DNA of 64,000 nucleotides from Streptomyces paradoxus (GTDB lineage: Bacteria > Actinomycetota > Actinomycetes > Streptomycetales > Streptomycetaceae). Of the stretch, positions 17,397-26,581 are shown piece after piece. The translations under genes and the position numbers were made by a program. Position 1 is the stretch's first letter, and each line of letters opens with the position of its first letter. Location: positions 434,001-498,000 of the forward strand of contig NZ_JACHGV010000004.1 in assembly GCF_014202475.1 (NCBI RefSeq), given 5' to 3'. The notes below the pieces were generated by a model. It had not been told where the DNA came from, searched no databases, and saw only the letters and a list, made by a program, of their open reading frames with translations.

Positions 17397-18296
17397 TCAC
17401 GAACCCGGCGGCGCACTGCCCGCCGGCACCGTCAGCCCCCACGCCCCCTCCCGCACCACCCACGTCCGGGTCCGCACCGGCCCCGACACCACGGTGTCCG
17501 CGCGATAGCGGAAGTGCGCCCCGGACACCGTCACGGTCCGGCCCTCCGCCAGCAGTGGCGAGGCCTCCGCACCCACCGACACGGGTCTGACCTCCACCGA
17601 CGCGACACCCGACGCCGACGGTGACACCGACACCGCCTCCACCGGCTGGTTCAGGTCGACGAGGGTCTCCCCGTCCACCTCGACCCGCAGCCGCGAGGGC
17701 CCCGGCTCGGGCGCGGCGGCCGGCCGGGACGGGCGGCCCGCCGGAACCAGCGTCCGGACCAGCGACTGGCAGGTCCGCAGCCACGGGCGGCCCGGCACGT
17801 CGTCCGGGTCCGGCGCGTCCTCCGGGTCCGCCCCGGCCGCCGGTGCGGGCCGCAGCGGCGGTATCCGCAGCGCGCCGAGCACCACCCCGTCGCTGTCGTC
17901 GACCATCAGGTCCATGCGCCGCTCGACCCCGTCGAGCACCGCCCGCGCCGCTGCCACCGGCCCCGTCGGCACCCCCAGCGACCGCGCCAGGGACAGCGCG
18001 CCCCCGACCGGCACCACCGACAGCGCGCATCCGGACAGCTCCCGGTGCCGGTGCAGCAGCGCCACCGCCCGGATCAGCGCCCGGTCGTCGCCCACCACCA
18101 CCGGCCGCCGCGAGCCCCGCCGGGCCAGCGCACGGGCGAACTCCTCCGGCCCGTCCGGCAGGCACAGCTTCAGGCCGGCACCCGCCCCGAGCACGTCTTT
18201 CGCGATCCTGACGGACTCGCCGTCCGACCTACGGGCGACCGGGTCGACCACCACCAGCAGCTGCTCGGACGTCGCGGAAGTCGCCACCTCGGCCAT
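17397..18296 (-). CDS. Diacylglycerol-kinase-catalytic-domain-like protein
   Basis: 299 residues. The N-terminus LLVVVDPVARRSDGESVRIAKDVL resembles the first strand and NPxSG region of lipid/DAG kinases, and VVPVGGALSLARSLGVP resembles the following VPxGTGNDLAR region. The central GGDGT signature that binds ATP is not present; the equivalent place reads VVVGDDRALIRAV. The C-terminal beta-rich part (EGRTVTVSGAHFRY) fits the second domain of the fold. It is probably a catalytically altered member. It is divergent from purA with a 186-base shared region, and its 3' end faces the P450 gene. Confidence 0.65.
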   Translation of the reverse strand: MAEVATSATSEQLLVVVDPVARRSDGESVRIAKDVLGAGAGLKLCLPDGPEEFARALARRGSRRPVVVGDDRALIRAVALLHRHRELSGCALSVVPVGGALSLARSLGVPTGPVAAARAVLDGVERRMDLMVDDSDGVVLGALRIPPLRPAPAAGADPEDAPDPDDVPGRPWLRTCQSLVRTLVPAGRPSRPAAAPEPGPSRLRVEVDGETLVDLNQPVEAVSVSPSASGVASVEVRPVSVGAEASPLLAEGRTVTVSGAHFRYRADTVVSGPVRTRTWVVREGAWGLTVPAGSAPPGS

Positions 18297-18329
18297 GCCT
18301 CGCTTCCTCGGGTAGCATCTTTGTGCAAG

Positions 18330-18357
18330 AGCCCCTTGCGCTATTGCGCCAGGGGCT
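18330..18357 (+). other. Leader hairpin between the DAGK-like gene and purA
   Basis: Twelve-position stem with one mismatch: AGCCCCTTGCGC, loop TATT, GCGCCAGGGGCT. It follows a TAGCAT box (18313-18318) by about 11 bases, so it would be at the very 5' end of a purA transcript. It could be an attenuator, a small RNA or a stability hairpin. Confidence 0.5.
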
Positions 18358-18482
18358 TCGTCTATTCCGGGGCATCCGGTCCGACGGTTGGCGGCCAACG
18401 GCGGTCGCGGTGCACGCGGCTGCATATTCTCCGCGTTCGCCCTCGACCATGGACATGCCCCGCCCGGAAGGGGTGTACGCGC

Positions 18483-19766
18483 GTGCCCGCACTTGTGCTG
18501 CTCGGTGCTCAGTGGGGTGACGAAGGCAAGGGAAAGGCCACCGACCTTCTCGGTGGCTCCGTGGACTATGTAGTGCGCTACCAGGGCGGCAACAACGCCG
18601 GCCACACGGTGGTCGTGGGTGACCAGAAGTACGCACTGCACCTCCTCCCTTCCGGAATCCTGTCCCCCGGCTGCACGCCGGTCATCGGCAACGGCGTCGT
18701 CGTCGACCCGTCGGTCCTGCTCTCCGAGCTGAGCGGTCTGAACGAGCGTGGCGTCGACACGTCCAAGCTCCTCCTCAGCGGAAACGCGCACATCATCACC
18801 CCGTACAACGTGACGGTGGACAAGGTGACCGAGCGCTTCCTCGGCAAGCGGAAGATCGGCACGACCGGGCGCGGCATCGGCCCGACCTACGCCGACAAGA
18901 TCAACCGCGTCGGGATCCGCGTGCAGGACCTGTACGACGAGTCGATCCTCACGCAGAAGGTCGAGGCGGCCCTCGACGTCAAGAACCAGATCCTCACCAA
19001 GCTCTACAACCGGCGCGCGATCGCCGTCGACCAGGTGGTCGAGGAGCTGCTGGGGTACGCCGACAAGCTCGCGCCGTACGTCTCCGACACCGTCCTGGTC
19101 CTCAACCAGGCGCTGGAGGAGGACAAGGTCGTCCTGTTCGAGGGCGGCCAGGGCACGCTCCTGGACATCGACCACGGCACGTACCCCTTCGTCACCTCGT
19201 CGAACCCGACCGCGGGCGGCGCCTGCACCGGCGCCGGCGTGGGCCCGACGAAGATCAGCCGGGTCATCGGCATCCTCAAGGCGTACACCACCCGCGTCGG
19301 CGCCGGCCCGTTCCCGACGGAGCTGTTCGACGAGGACGGCGAGGCGCTGCGCCGCATCGGCGGCGAGCGGGGTGTCACCACCGGCCGTGACCGCCGCTGC
19401 GGCTGGTTCGACGCGGTCATCGCCCGCTACGCGACCCGCGTGAACGGCCTGACCGACTTCTTCCTCACCAAGCTCGACGTCCTCACCGGCTGGGAGCAGA
19501 TCCCGGTCTGCGTGGCGTACGAGATCGACGGCAAGCGGGTCGAGGAGCTGCCCTACTCCCAGACCGACTTCCACCACGCCAAGCCGGTCTACGAGATGCT
19601 CCCGGGCTGGAACGAGGACATCTCCAAGGCGAAGACCTTCGCCGACCTTCCGAAGAACGCCCAGGCGTACGTGAAGGCGCTGGAGGAGATGTCCGGCGCC
19701 CCGATCTCCGCGATCGGCGTGGGCCCGGGCCGGGACGAGACGATCGAGATCAACTCGTTCCTGTAG
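18483..19766 (+). CDS. purA: Adenylosuccinate synthetase
   Basis: GTP-dependent joining of IMP and aspartate to adenylosuccinate, the first committed step to AMP. 427 residues from GTG 18483, fixed by GGAAGGGG about ten bases upstream and by the canonical N-terminus PALVLLGAQWGDEGKGKATDLL (GDEGKGK loop). GGNNAGHT, GTTGRGIGP and the C-terminal VGPGRDETIE are all intact. It is followed by a very strong terminator, so it is monocistronic. The 5' leader has a stable hairpin that may take part in regulation. Confidence 0.97.
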   Translation: MPALVLLGAQWGDEGKGKATDLLGGSVDYVVRYQGGNNAGHTVVVGDQKYALHLLPSGILSPGCTPVIGNGVVVDPSVLLSELSGLNERGVDTSKLLLSGNAHIITPYNVTVDKVTERFLGKRKIGTTGRGIGPTYADKINRVGIRVQDLYDESILTQKVEAALDVKNQILTKLYNRRAIAVDQVVEELLGYADKLAPYVSDTVLVLNQALEEDKVVLFEGGQGTLLDIDHGTYPFVTSSNPTAGGACTGAGVGPTKISRVIGILKAYTTRVGAGPFPTELFDEDGEALRRIGGERGVTTGRDRRCGWFDAVIARYATRVNGLTDFFLTKLDVLTGWEQIPVCVAYEIDGKRVEELPYSQTDFHHAKPVYEMLPGWNEDISKAKTFADLPKNAQAYVKALEEMSGAPISAIGVGPGRDETIEINSFL

Positions 19767-19784
19767 CCGCACCGGACGGCACAC

Positions 19785-19827
19785 GCGCCACGCCCCGGCG
19801 ACCCCCGCGGTCGCCGGGGCGTGGCGC
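19785..19827 (+). terminator. Strong hairpin terminator after purA
   Basis: Perfect 18-bp inverted repeat (19785-19802 with 19810-19827) around a 7-base loop, 19 bases after the purA stop. The symmetric GC stem could act in both directions. Confidence 0.9.
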
Positions 19828-19940
19828 TGTCTGCTCCCGATGGAGCACTCAAGGGGCATAACCGTCATATCCGGACATAGTCTGAGCCTGCGAATCGCAG
19901 CAGCCACCACCACCCCAGCCACCACCCCGAGACGGAAGAA

Positions 19941-20240
19941 GTGAGTGCTATGCGCGTGATGCTCAAGGCGACGCTGGACACCGACAAGGGCAACGTCGCC
20001 ATCCAGGGCGGCAAGATGCCGCAGATCATGCAGGAGGCCCTGGAGAAGCTGAAGCCGGAGGCGGCCTACTACGGGCCCTGCGGGGGCCGCAGAACCTGTT
20101 TCATGGTCTTCGACATGCAGGAGAGCGCCCAGCTCCCGCCCCTGCTCGAACCGTTCTTCAACGACCTCAACGCCGACGTCGAGGTCTTCCCGATCATGAA
20201 CGGCGACGACCTCCAGAAGGGCCTGTCCCAGCTGGCCTGA
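19941..20240 (+). CDS. Small conserved protein of unknown function
   Basis: 99 residues from GTG 19941 (ribosome site CGGAAG); ATG 19950 is an alternative three codons in. The pattern MLKATLDTDKGN, PQIMQEALEKLKPEAAYY, RRTCFMVFDMQ, LPPLLEPFFNDLNADVEVFP suggests a small beta-alpha-beta ferredoxin-like fold. It resembles short actinobacterial proteins usually annotated only as hypothetical. The stop is 3 bases from the convergent stop of the next gene. I do not recognise a function. Confidence 0.75.
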   Translation: MSAMRVMLKATLDTDKGNVAIQGGKMPQIMQEALEKLKPEAAYYGPCGGRRTCFMVFDMQESAQLPPLLEPFFNDLNADVEVFPIMNGDDLQKGLSQLA

Positions 20241-20243
20241 CCC

Positions 20244-20894
20244 TCAGCTGAAGACGATCATCGACCCCTGGGCGAGACTGCGGGTCACGGCCGCGTGCAG
20301 CCCCAGCCAGACGTGCCGCTCACGGGCGAACGGACTCGGGTCGTACGGGGCGGGGACGGCGGGTTCCTCCAGCTCCGTCGGGGCGAGCGGCGGCTGGGGA
20401 GCCGCCGGCGGGTTGGCCGGGTCGATCCCGATGCCCGGGGCGACCGTCTCCAGTTCCCGCAGCAGGGCGTGCGAGGAGCCCAGCGGGCCGCCGCCCGCGA
20501 GGAGATCGTCGTCGGCGAGCGGACTGGGGAAGTCGACGGGGACGTAGGCGCCCGCGTGGTCGTAGTGCCAGACCAGGTGCGACTGCTGGGCCGTCGACTC
20601 GAACATCTCCAGCAACTGCTCGTAGTCACCGCCGAGTTCGTCGACGGGTGTCACCGGCAGGCCGCACACCTGGAGCAGATACGCGCGGCGCAGGAAGTGC
20701 AGCGCGTCGTAGTCGAAGCCCGCGACCGGGGCGACCTCACCGGACAGGCCCGGCATGTACTGGTACACCGGCACCGGCGGCAGACCGGCCTCGGCGAGCA
20801 CCTTGTTGTATTGCGCGAGTTCCTCGGCGAAGGGGTTGTCCGGCGTGTGGCACAACACGTCCACGAGCGGTACCAGCCACAGGTCACAGGCCAA
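20244..20894 (-). CDS. Conserved Streptomyces protein of unknown function
   Basis: 216 residues, no membrane segment or signal peptide. It opens MACDLWLVPLVDVLCHTPDNPF and contains aromatic, acidic segments such as SHLVWHYDHAGAYVPVDFP, then a Pro-rich stretch, and ends with LHAAVTRSLAQGSMIVFS. No catalytic signature is recognised. It is convergent and almost touching the preceding small gene. Upstream is the GntR gene on the same strand, 118 bases away. Confidence 0.7.
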   Translation of the reverse strand: MACDLWLVPLVDVLCHTPDNPFAEELAQYNKVLAEAGLPPVPVYQYMPGLSGEVAPVAGFDYDALHFLRRAYLLQVCGLPVTPVDELGGDYEQLLEMFESTAQQSHLVWHYDHAGAYVPVDFPSPLADDDLLAGGGPLGSSHALLRELETVAPGIGIDPANPPAAPQPPLAPTELEEPAVPAPYDPSPFARERHVWLGLHAAVTRSLAQGSMIVFS

Positions 20895-21012
20895 AGAAGG
20901 CTCCTCGCTCAGCGCGATCGGGTAGCACGGTGGTCAAGAAGGGTAGCGGTGCGGCACGGTCACGGCTCCCGCCGTGCATGTCCCATACCCAGACGGGCAG
21001 CGGCGACGCGGG

Positions 21013-21714
21013 TCATCCGGAGGCGAGCCGCTCGATCAGGGTGAGCGAGTCCGCGTTGTACCGGGCGATGATCGCCCGGGCGGTGTCGTTGTCGCGGTCG
21101 ATCAGGGCCTCCACCAGCTGCGTGTGACCGGCCCACAGCTCGCCGCGCAGATCGGTCAGCCGCCGCAGGTGCTGCACCGCGCAGACCCAGGTCTGGACGC
21201 GCAGCCGGTGCAGGAAGTCGGCGAGGTAGGGGTTGCCGAAGCAGGCGCCGAGCTCGCGCCAGAAGCGCAGGTCGTAGCCGATGAGGACGGTGAGGTCACC
21301 GGCCGCGGCGGCCCGCTGCGCCTCCTCGCCGCGCCTGCGGACCCCGGCGACGACGGCGGCGGCCCGGGGATCATCGGGCCGCACCGCGTTCGGCCGCCCC
21401 TCGTTCAGGGCGAGGAACATGCCCTCGATGACCAGCCCGCGCGCCTCGATCATGCCGCGGAAGTCGTCGACCGAGTACTCGCGGACCCGGAAGCCGCGGT
21501 GCTGGTCGGCTTCGAGGAGTCCCTGCGCGGAGAGGTCGACGAGCGCCTCGCGCACCGGTGTCGCCGACACCCCGTACTGCTCGGCGATCTCCTTGACCGT
21601 GAACTCCTGCCCCGGCTGGAGCCGCCCGGCCAGCACCTCGTCACGGAGCGCGTCGGCTATCTGCTGCCGCAGGGTGCTGCGCGTCACGGCGCCGTTGCCG
21701 GTGCTGGCGGGCAT
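21013..21714 (-). CDS. GntR-family regulator with FCD domain
   Basis: 233 residues. The N-terminal winged helix-turn-helix (about 10-75) includes ALRDEVLAGRLQPGQEFTVK and YGVSATPVREALVDLSAQGLL. The all-helical FCD effector domain follows (RGLVIEGMFLAL, the DLRFWRELGACFGNPYLAD metal-ligand helix, GHTQLVEALIDRD). FCD regulators usually sense small acids or amino acids with a bound metal. It lies 118 bases downstream of the class III aminotransferase gene on the same strand, so control of that gene is the simplest guess. Confidence 0.9.
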   Translation of the reverse strand: MPASTGNGAVTRSTLRQQIADALRDEVLAGRLQPGQEFTVKEIAEQYGVSATPVREALVDLSAQGLLEADQHRGFRVREYSVDDFRGMIEARGLVIEGMFLALNEGRPNAVRPDDPRAAAVVAGVRRRGEEAQRAAAAGDLTVLIGYDLRFWRELGACFGNPYLADFLHRLRVQTWVCAVQHLRRLTDLRGELWAGHTQLVEALIDRDNDTARAIIARYNADSLTLIERLASG

Positions 21715-21832
21715 GGTCAGGGCGTCTCCCTCGTCGCGTTCGGGTGGCGTGCGCGTATCTGTCTACGAGCACGCCACCTTACGCGTTCGACTGAGGCACG
21801 AGAATGTCGGTTACTGACGGGTTTACAGGCCT

Positions 21833-23188
21833 TTACTCCGTGTACTCGTCAGCGACCGAGAGTGCCGCGTCCAGCGCCGCGAGCCCTTCCTTGAGCTCCG
21901 CCTCGCCGATGTTGCAGGGCGGCACGACATGCGTCCGGTTCATGTTCACGAAGGGCCACAGGCCGCCCTTCTTCGCGGCGGCGGCGAAGGCGGCCATCGG
22001 GGCGTTGGCCTCACCGGCCGCGTTGTACGGCACCAGCGGCTCCCGCGTCTCGCGGTCGCGGACCAGTTCCAGCGCCCAGAACATGCCGGTGCCGCGCACC
22101 TCGCCGACGCTCGGGTGCCGCTCGGCGAGCGCGCGCAGCTCCGGCCCGACGACGTCGGCGCCCAGCCGGGCCGCGTTCTCGACGACACCCTCCTCGGCCA
22201 TGACGTCGATGGTCGCCACCGCGGCGGCGCACGCCAGCGGGTGCCCGGAGTACGTCAGGCCGCCGGGGTACGGGCGCTTCCCGAACGTCTCGGCTATGGC
22301 ACCGGAGATCGCGACCCCGCCCAGCGGCACGTACCCGCTGTTCACGCCCTTCGCGAAGGTCAGCAGGTCGGGCGTGACGTCGAACAGGTCGGCCGCGAAC
22401 CACTCACCGGTCCGCCCGAAACCGGCCATGACCTCGTCCAGGACGAAGACGATCCCGTGCTTGTCGCAGATCTCCCGCACGCCGGCGAGGTAGCCGGGCG
22501 GCGGGACCATGATCCCGGCCGTGCCCGGGATGGTCTCCAGGATGATCGCCGCGACGGTCGAGGGCCCCTCGAAGGCGATCGTCGTCTCCAGGTGCTCCAG
22601 CGCCCGGGCGCACTCCTGCTCCTGGGTCTCGGCGTAGAAGCGGGAGCGGTAGAGGTAGGGCGCCCAGAAGTGCACGACCCCGGCCGTGCCGCTGTCGGAC
22701 GCCCAGCGGCGCGGGTCGCCGGTGATGTTCACGGCCTGCTGGGTGCCGCCGTGGTACGAGCGGTACGCCGAGAGCACCTTCGGGCGGCCCGTGTGCAGAC
22801 GGGCCATCCGGATGGCGTGCTCGACGGCGTCGGCGCCGCCGTTGGTGAAGAAGATCTTGTCCAGGTCGCCCGGGGTCCGCTCGGCGATCAGCCGGGCCGC
22901 CTCCGACCGGGCCTCGACGGCGAAGGCGGGCGCGAAGGTCGTCATCCTCGCGGCCTGCTCCTGGATCGCGGCGACGACCTTCGGGTGCTGGTAGCCGATG
23001 TTCGTGTAGACGAGCCCGCTGGAGAAGTCGAGGTAGCGCCGGCCGTCGTAGTCCCAGAAGTACGACCCCTCGGCACCGGCGACGGCGAGCGGGTCGATGA
23101 GCTCCTGCGCGGACCAGGAGTGGAACACGTGCTGACGGTCGGCGGCCTTGACGGCGGCGCCGGCTTCGGGGTTCGGCTGAGGGGTCAT
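21833..23188 (-). CDS. Class III PLP-dependent aminotransferase
   Basis: 451 residues. Marks include IFFTNGGADAVEHAIRMARL (cofactor phosphate region), IVFVLDEVMAGFGRTGEWFA (PLP pyridine Asp), LLTFAKGVNSGYVPLGGVAI with the Schiff-base lysine (near residue 278), and the C-terminal VVPPCNIGEAELKEGL. The fold group covers omega-amino acid:pyruvate, GABA and beta-alanine aminotransferases, and the substrate cannot be fixed from sequence. It is divergent from the PfpI-MarR operon across a region full of CTGTC/GACAG repeats, so it may share that control. Confidence 0.9.
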   Translation of the reverse strand: MTPQPNPEAGAAVKAADRQHVFHSWSAQELIDPLAVAGAEGSYFWDYDGRRYLDFSSGLVYTNIGYQHPKVVAAIQEQAARMTTFAPAFAVEARSEAARLIAERTPGDLDKIFFTNGGADAVEHAIRMARLHTGRPKVLSAYRSYHGGTQQAVNITGDPRRWASDSGTAGVVHFWAPYLYRSRFYAETQEQECARALEHLETTIAFEGPSTVAAIILETIPGTAGIMVPPPGYLAGVREICDKHGIVFVLDEVMAGFGRTGEWFAADLFDVTPDLLTFAKGVNSGYVPLGGVAISGAIAETFGKRPYPGGLTYSGHPLACAAAVATIDVMAEEGVVENAARLGADVVGPELRALAERHPSVGEVRGTGMFWALELVRDRETREPLVPYNAAGEANAPMAAFAAAAKKGGLWPFVNMNRTHVVPPCNIGEAELKEGLAALDAALSVADEYTE

Positions 23189-23232
23189 GCGGGCGAGCGT
23201 AGGTGCGGGGGAGACGGCGGTGAAAGCGGCGG

Positions 23233-23265
23233 CCTGTCGGGCGTCGGCGGCCTTCCTCCGACAGG
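23233..23265. promoter_or_regulatory. Outer inverted repeat in the aminotransferase/PfpI divergent region
   Basis: CCTGTCGG (23233-23240) and CCGACAGG (23258-23265) are exact inverted arms with a 17-base gap. They carry the same CTGTC/GACAG core as the inner operator pair and lie 45-77 bases upstream of the aminotransferase start. Confidence 0.45.
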
Positions 23266-23290
23266 TTGTCCAGAGACACGGCCCAACACA

Positions 23291-23326
23291 TTGACAGTCT
23301 TCTGTCGTACTGACAGGATGCTGTCA
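23291..23326 (+). promoter_or_regulatory. Promoter of the PfpI-MarR operon with two overlapping operator-like repeats
   Basis: TTGACA at 23291-23296 is a perfect -35 box; CAGGAT (23314-23319) is the -10 candidate. Two inverted repeats cover them: GACAG-TCTT-CTGTC (23293-23306) and TGACAG-GATG-CTGTCA (23311-23326), with centres 19 bases apart. Such symmetric sites over -35 and -10 are what an autoregulating MarR repressor would use, and the second gene of the operon is a MarR protein. Confidence 0.7.
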
Positions 23327-23353
23327 TAAGTAGCGCAGGACCGAGGAGGAGTC

Positions 23354-24001
23354 ATGAACGCCACCACCGGCCGCCCCGGCAAGCCCGTCCATCTCGCCGT
23401 CTACGACACCCTCGCCGACTGGGAGACCGGCCACGCCACGGCCCAGCTCGCCCGCACCGGTCACGAGATCCGGACCGTCGGCCCGTCCGCCGCCCCGGTG
23501 CGGAGCGTCGGGGGCCTGCGCATCCAGCCCGATCTGGCCCTGGACGACCTGCGACCCGAGGACAGCGCGCTGCTGATCCTCCCGGGCGCCGACCTCTGGG
23601 CTGTGACATCAACCGCTACCGCGGCGGGGGGCGATTCCCTGGCCCCCTTCGCCCGCACGGCCCGGGCCTTCCTGGACGCGGGCGTCCCGGTCGCCGCGAT
23701 CTGCGGAGCCACCGCCGGACTCGCCCGCGAGGGCCTGCTCGACGACCGCGACCACACCAGCGCGGTCTCCTTCTACCTGGCCGCGACCGGCTACGCGGGC
23801 GGCGGACGCTACGTCGAGGCCGACGCCGTCACCGACGGCGCCCTGGTCACCGCCGGCCCGACCGAACCCGTCGCCTTCGCCCGCGAGATCCTCCGCCTGC
23901 TCGGGGTCTACGAGGGCGAGGTGCTGGACGCCTGGTTCCGGCTCTTCCACGACTCCGACACGGCGGCGTACGCGGTGCTGGAGAAGGCCGGCGCGCTGTG
24001 A
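23354..24001 (+). CDS. DJ-1/PfpI family protein
   Basis: 215 residues of the class I glutamine-amidotransferase-like fold. The nucleophile-elbow Cys is in VAAICGATAGLAREGLL (about residue 117), and the acidic partner region is LLILPGADLW. The family includes glyoxalase III-type deglycases, isonitrile hydratases and chaperones, so the activity is open. It has a strong ribosome site (CGAGGAGGAGTC before ATG). It is co-transcribed with the following MarR gene (4-base GTGA overlap) and probably repressed by it. Confidence 0.9.
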   Translation: MNATTGRPGKPVHLAVYDTLADWETGHATAQLARTGHEIRTVGPSAAPVRSVGGLRIQPDLALDDLRPEDSALLILPGADLWAVTSTATAAGGDSLAPFARTARAFLDAGVPVAAICGATAGLAREGLLDDRDHTSAVSFYLAATGYAGGGRYVEADAVTDGALVTAGPTEPVAFAREILRLLGVYEGEVLDAWFRLFHDSDTAAYAVLEKAGAL

Positions 24002-24456
24002 GCCGCGAGCGTCAGGACCTCCTCAGCCGCAGCGCCCTCGGGGTGTTCCGGCTCAACGGCCAGTTCCTCGCCGTCGCGGAGGAACTGGCCCGGCCCGCCG
24101 GGCTCACGGCCGCCTGGTGGCAGGTGCTCGGCGCGGTCCTCGGGGAGCCGCTGCCCGTCTCCGGCATCGCCCGCGCCATGGGCATCACCCGGCAGAGCGT
24201 GCAGCGCATCGCCGACCTGCTGGTGGAGCGGGGGCTCGCGGAGTACCGACCGAACCCGGCGCACCGCCGCGCCAAGCTCCTCGCGCCGACCGAGGAGGGG
24301 CGTGCGGCGATCGCCCGGATCGACCCCGGGCACGCGGCCTTCGCGGACCGGCTGGCGGAGGCGTTCGGTGAGACGGAACTGGCGGAGGCGGTGCTGATGC
24401 TGGAACGGCTGTCCGAGGTGCTCGACCAGGCAGGTCCGCCTGTTACGGAACCGTAG
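23998..24456 (+). CDS. MarR-family regulator
   Basis: 152 residues. The winged helix spans about residues 30-105: WWQVLGAVLGEPLPVSGIA, then GITRQSVQRIADLLVERGL (recognition helix) and the wing YRPNPAHRRAKLLAPTEEG. The helical ends form the dimer. The GTG start overlaps the PfpI stop, so it is the second gene of a two-gene operon whose promoter carries matching inverted repeats. Autorepression is inferred from that layout; the ligand is unknown. Confidence 0.92.
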   Translation: MSRERQDLLSRSALGVFRLNGQFLAVAEELARPAGLTAAWWQVLGAVLGEPLPVSGIARAMGITRQSVQRIADLLVERGLAEYRPNPAHRRAKLLAPTEEGRAAIARIDPGHAAFADRLAEAFGETELAEAVLMLERLSEVLDQAGPPVTEP

Positions 24457-24535
24457 ACGTCGTCCAGGCCACCCGGCCCCGGCCCCGCACTATTCTCGAT
24501 CCGTTGCTCACGTGTGGGGGGAAGGCGGCTGAGCG

Positions 24536-26449
<1,914 letters not shown>

Positions 26450-26581
26450 CCAACTGACCTCAGCGGCACGGTCGTTGAACGTCGGGCGAATTCCGGCCGA
26501 CGAGAGCCGGATGGGCGCTCGCGCCGCCGTACGGTGGCCGGACGAGCGAACGTCCGGGCGGCGGCAGCGGGGGCACCCACG

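Noticed and set aside
19860..19940. ACCACCACC-type stretch before the small 99-aa gene as a regulatory repeat
   Set aside because: A short CCACCACC run is common in GC-rich DNA and has no symmetry or second copy.
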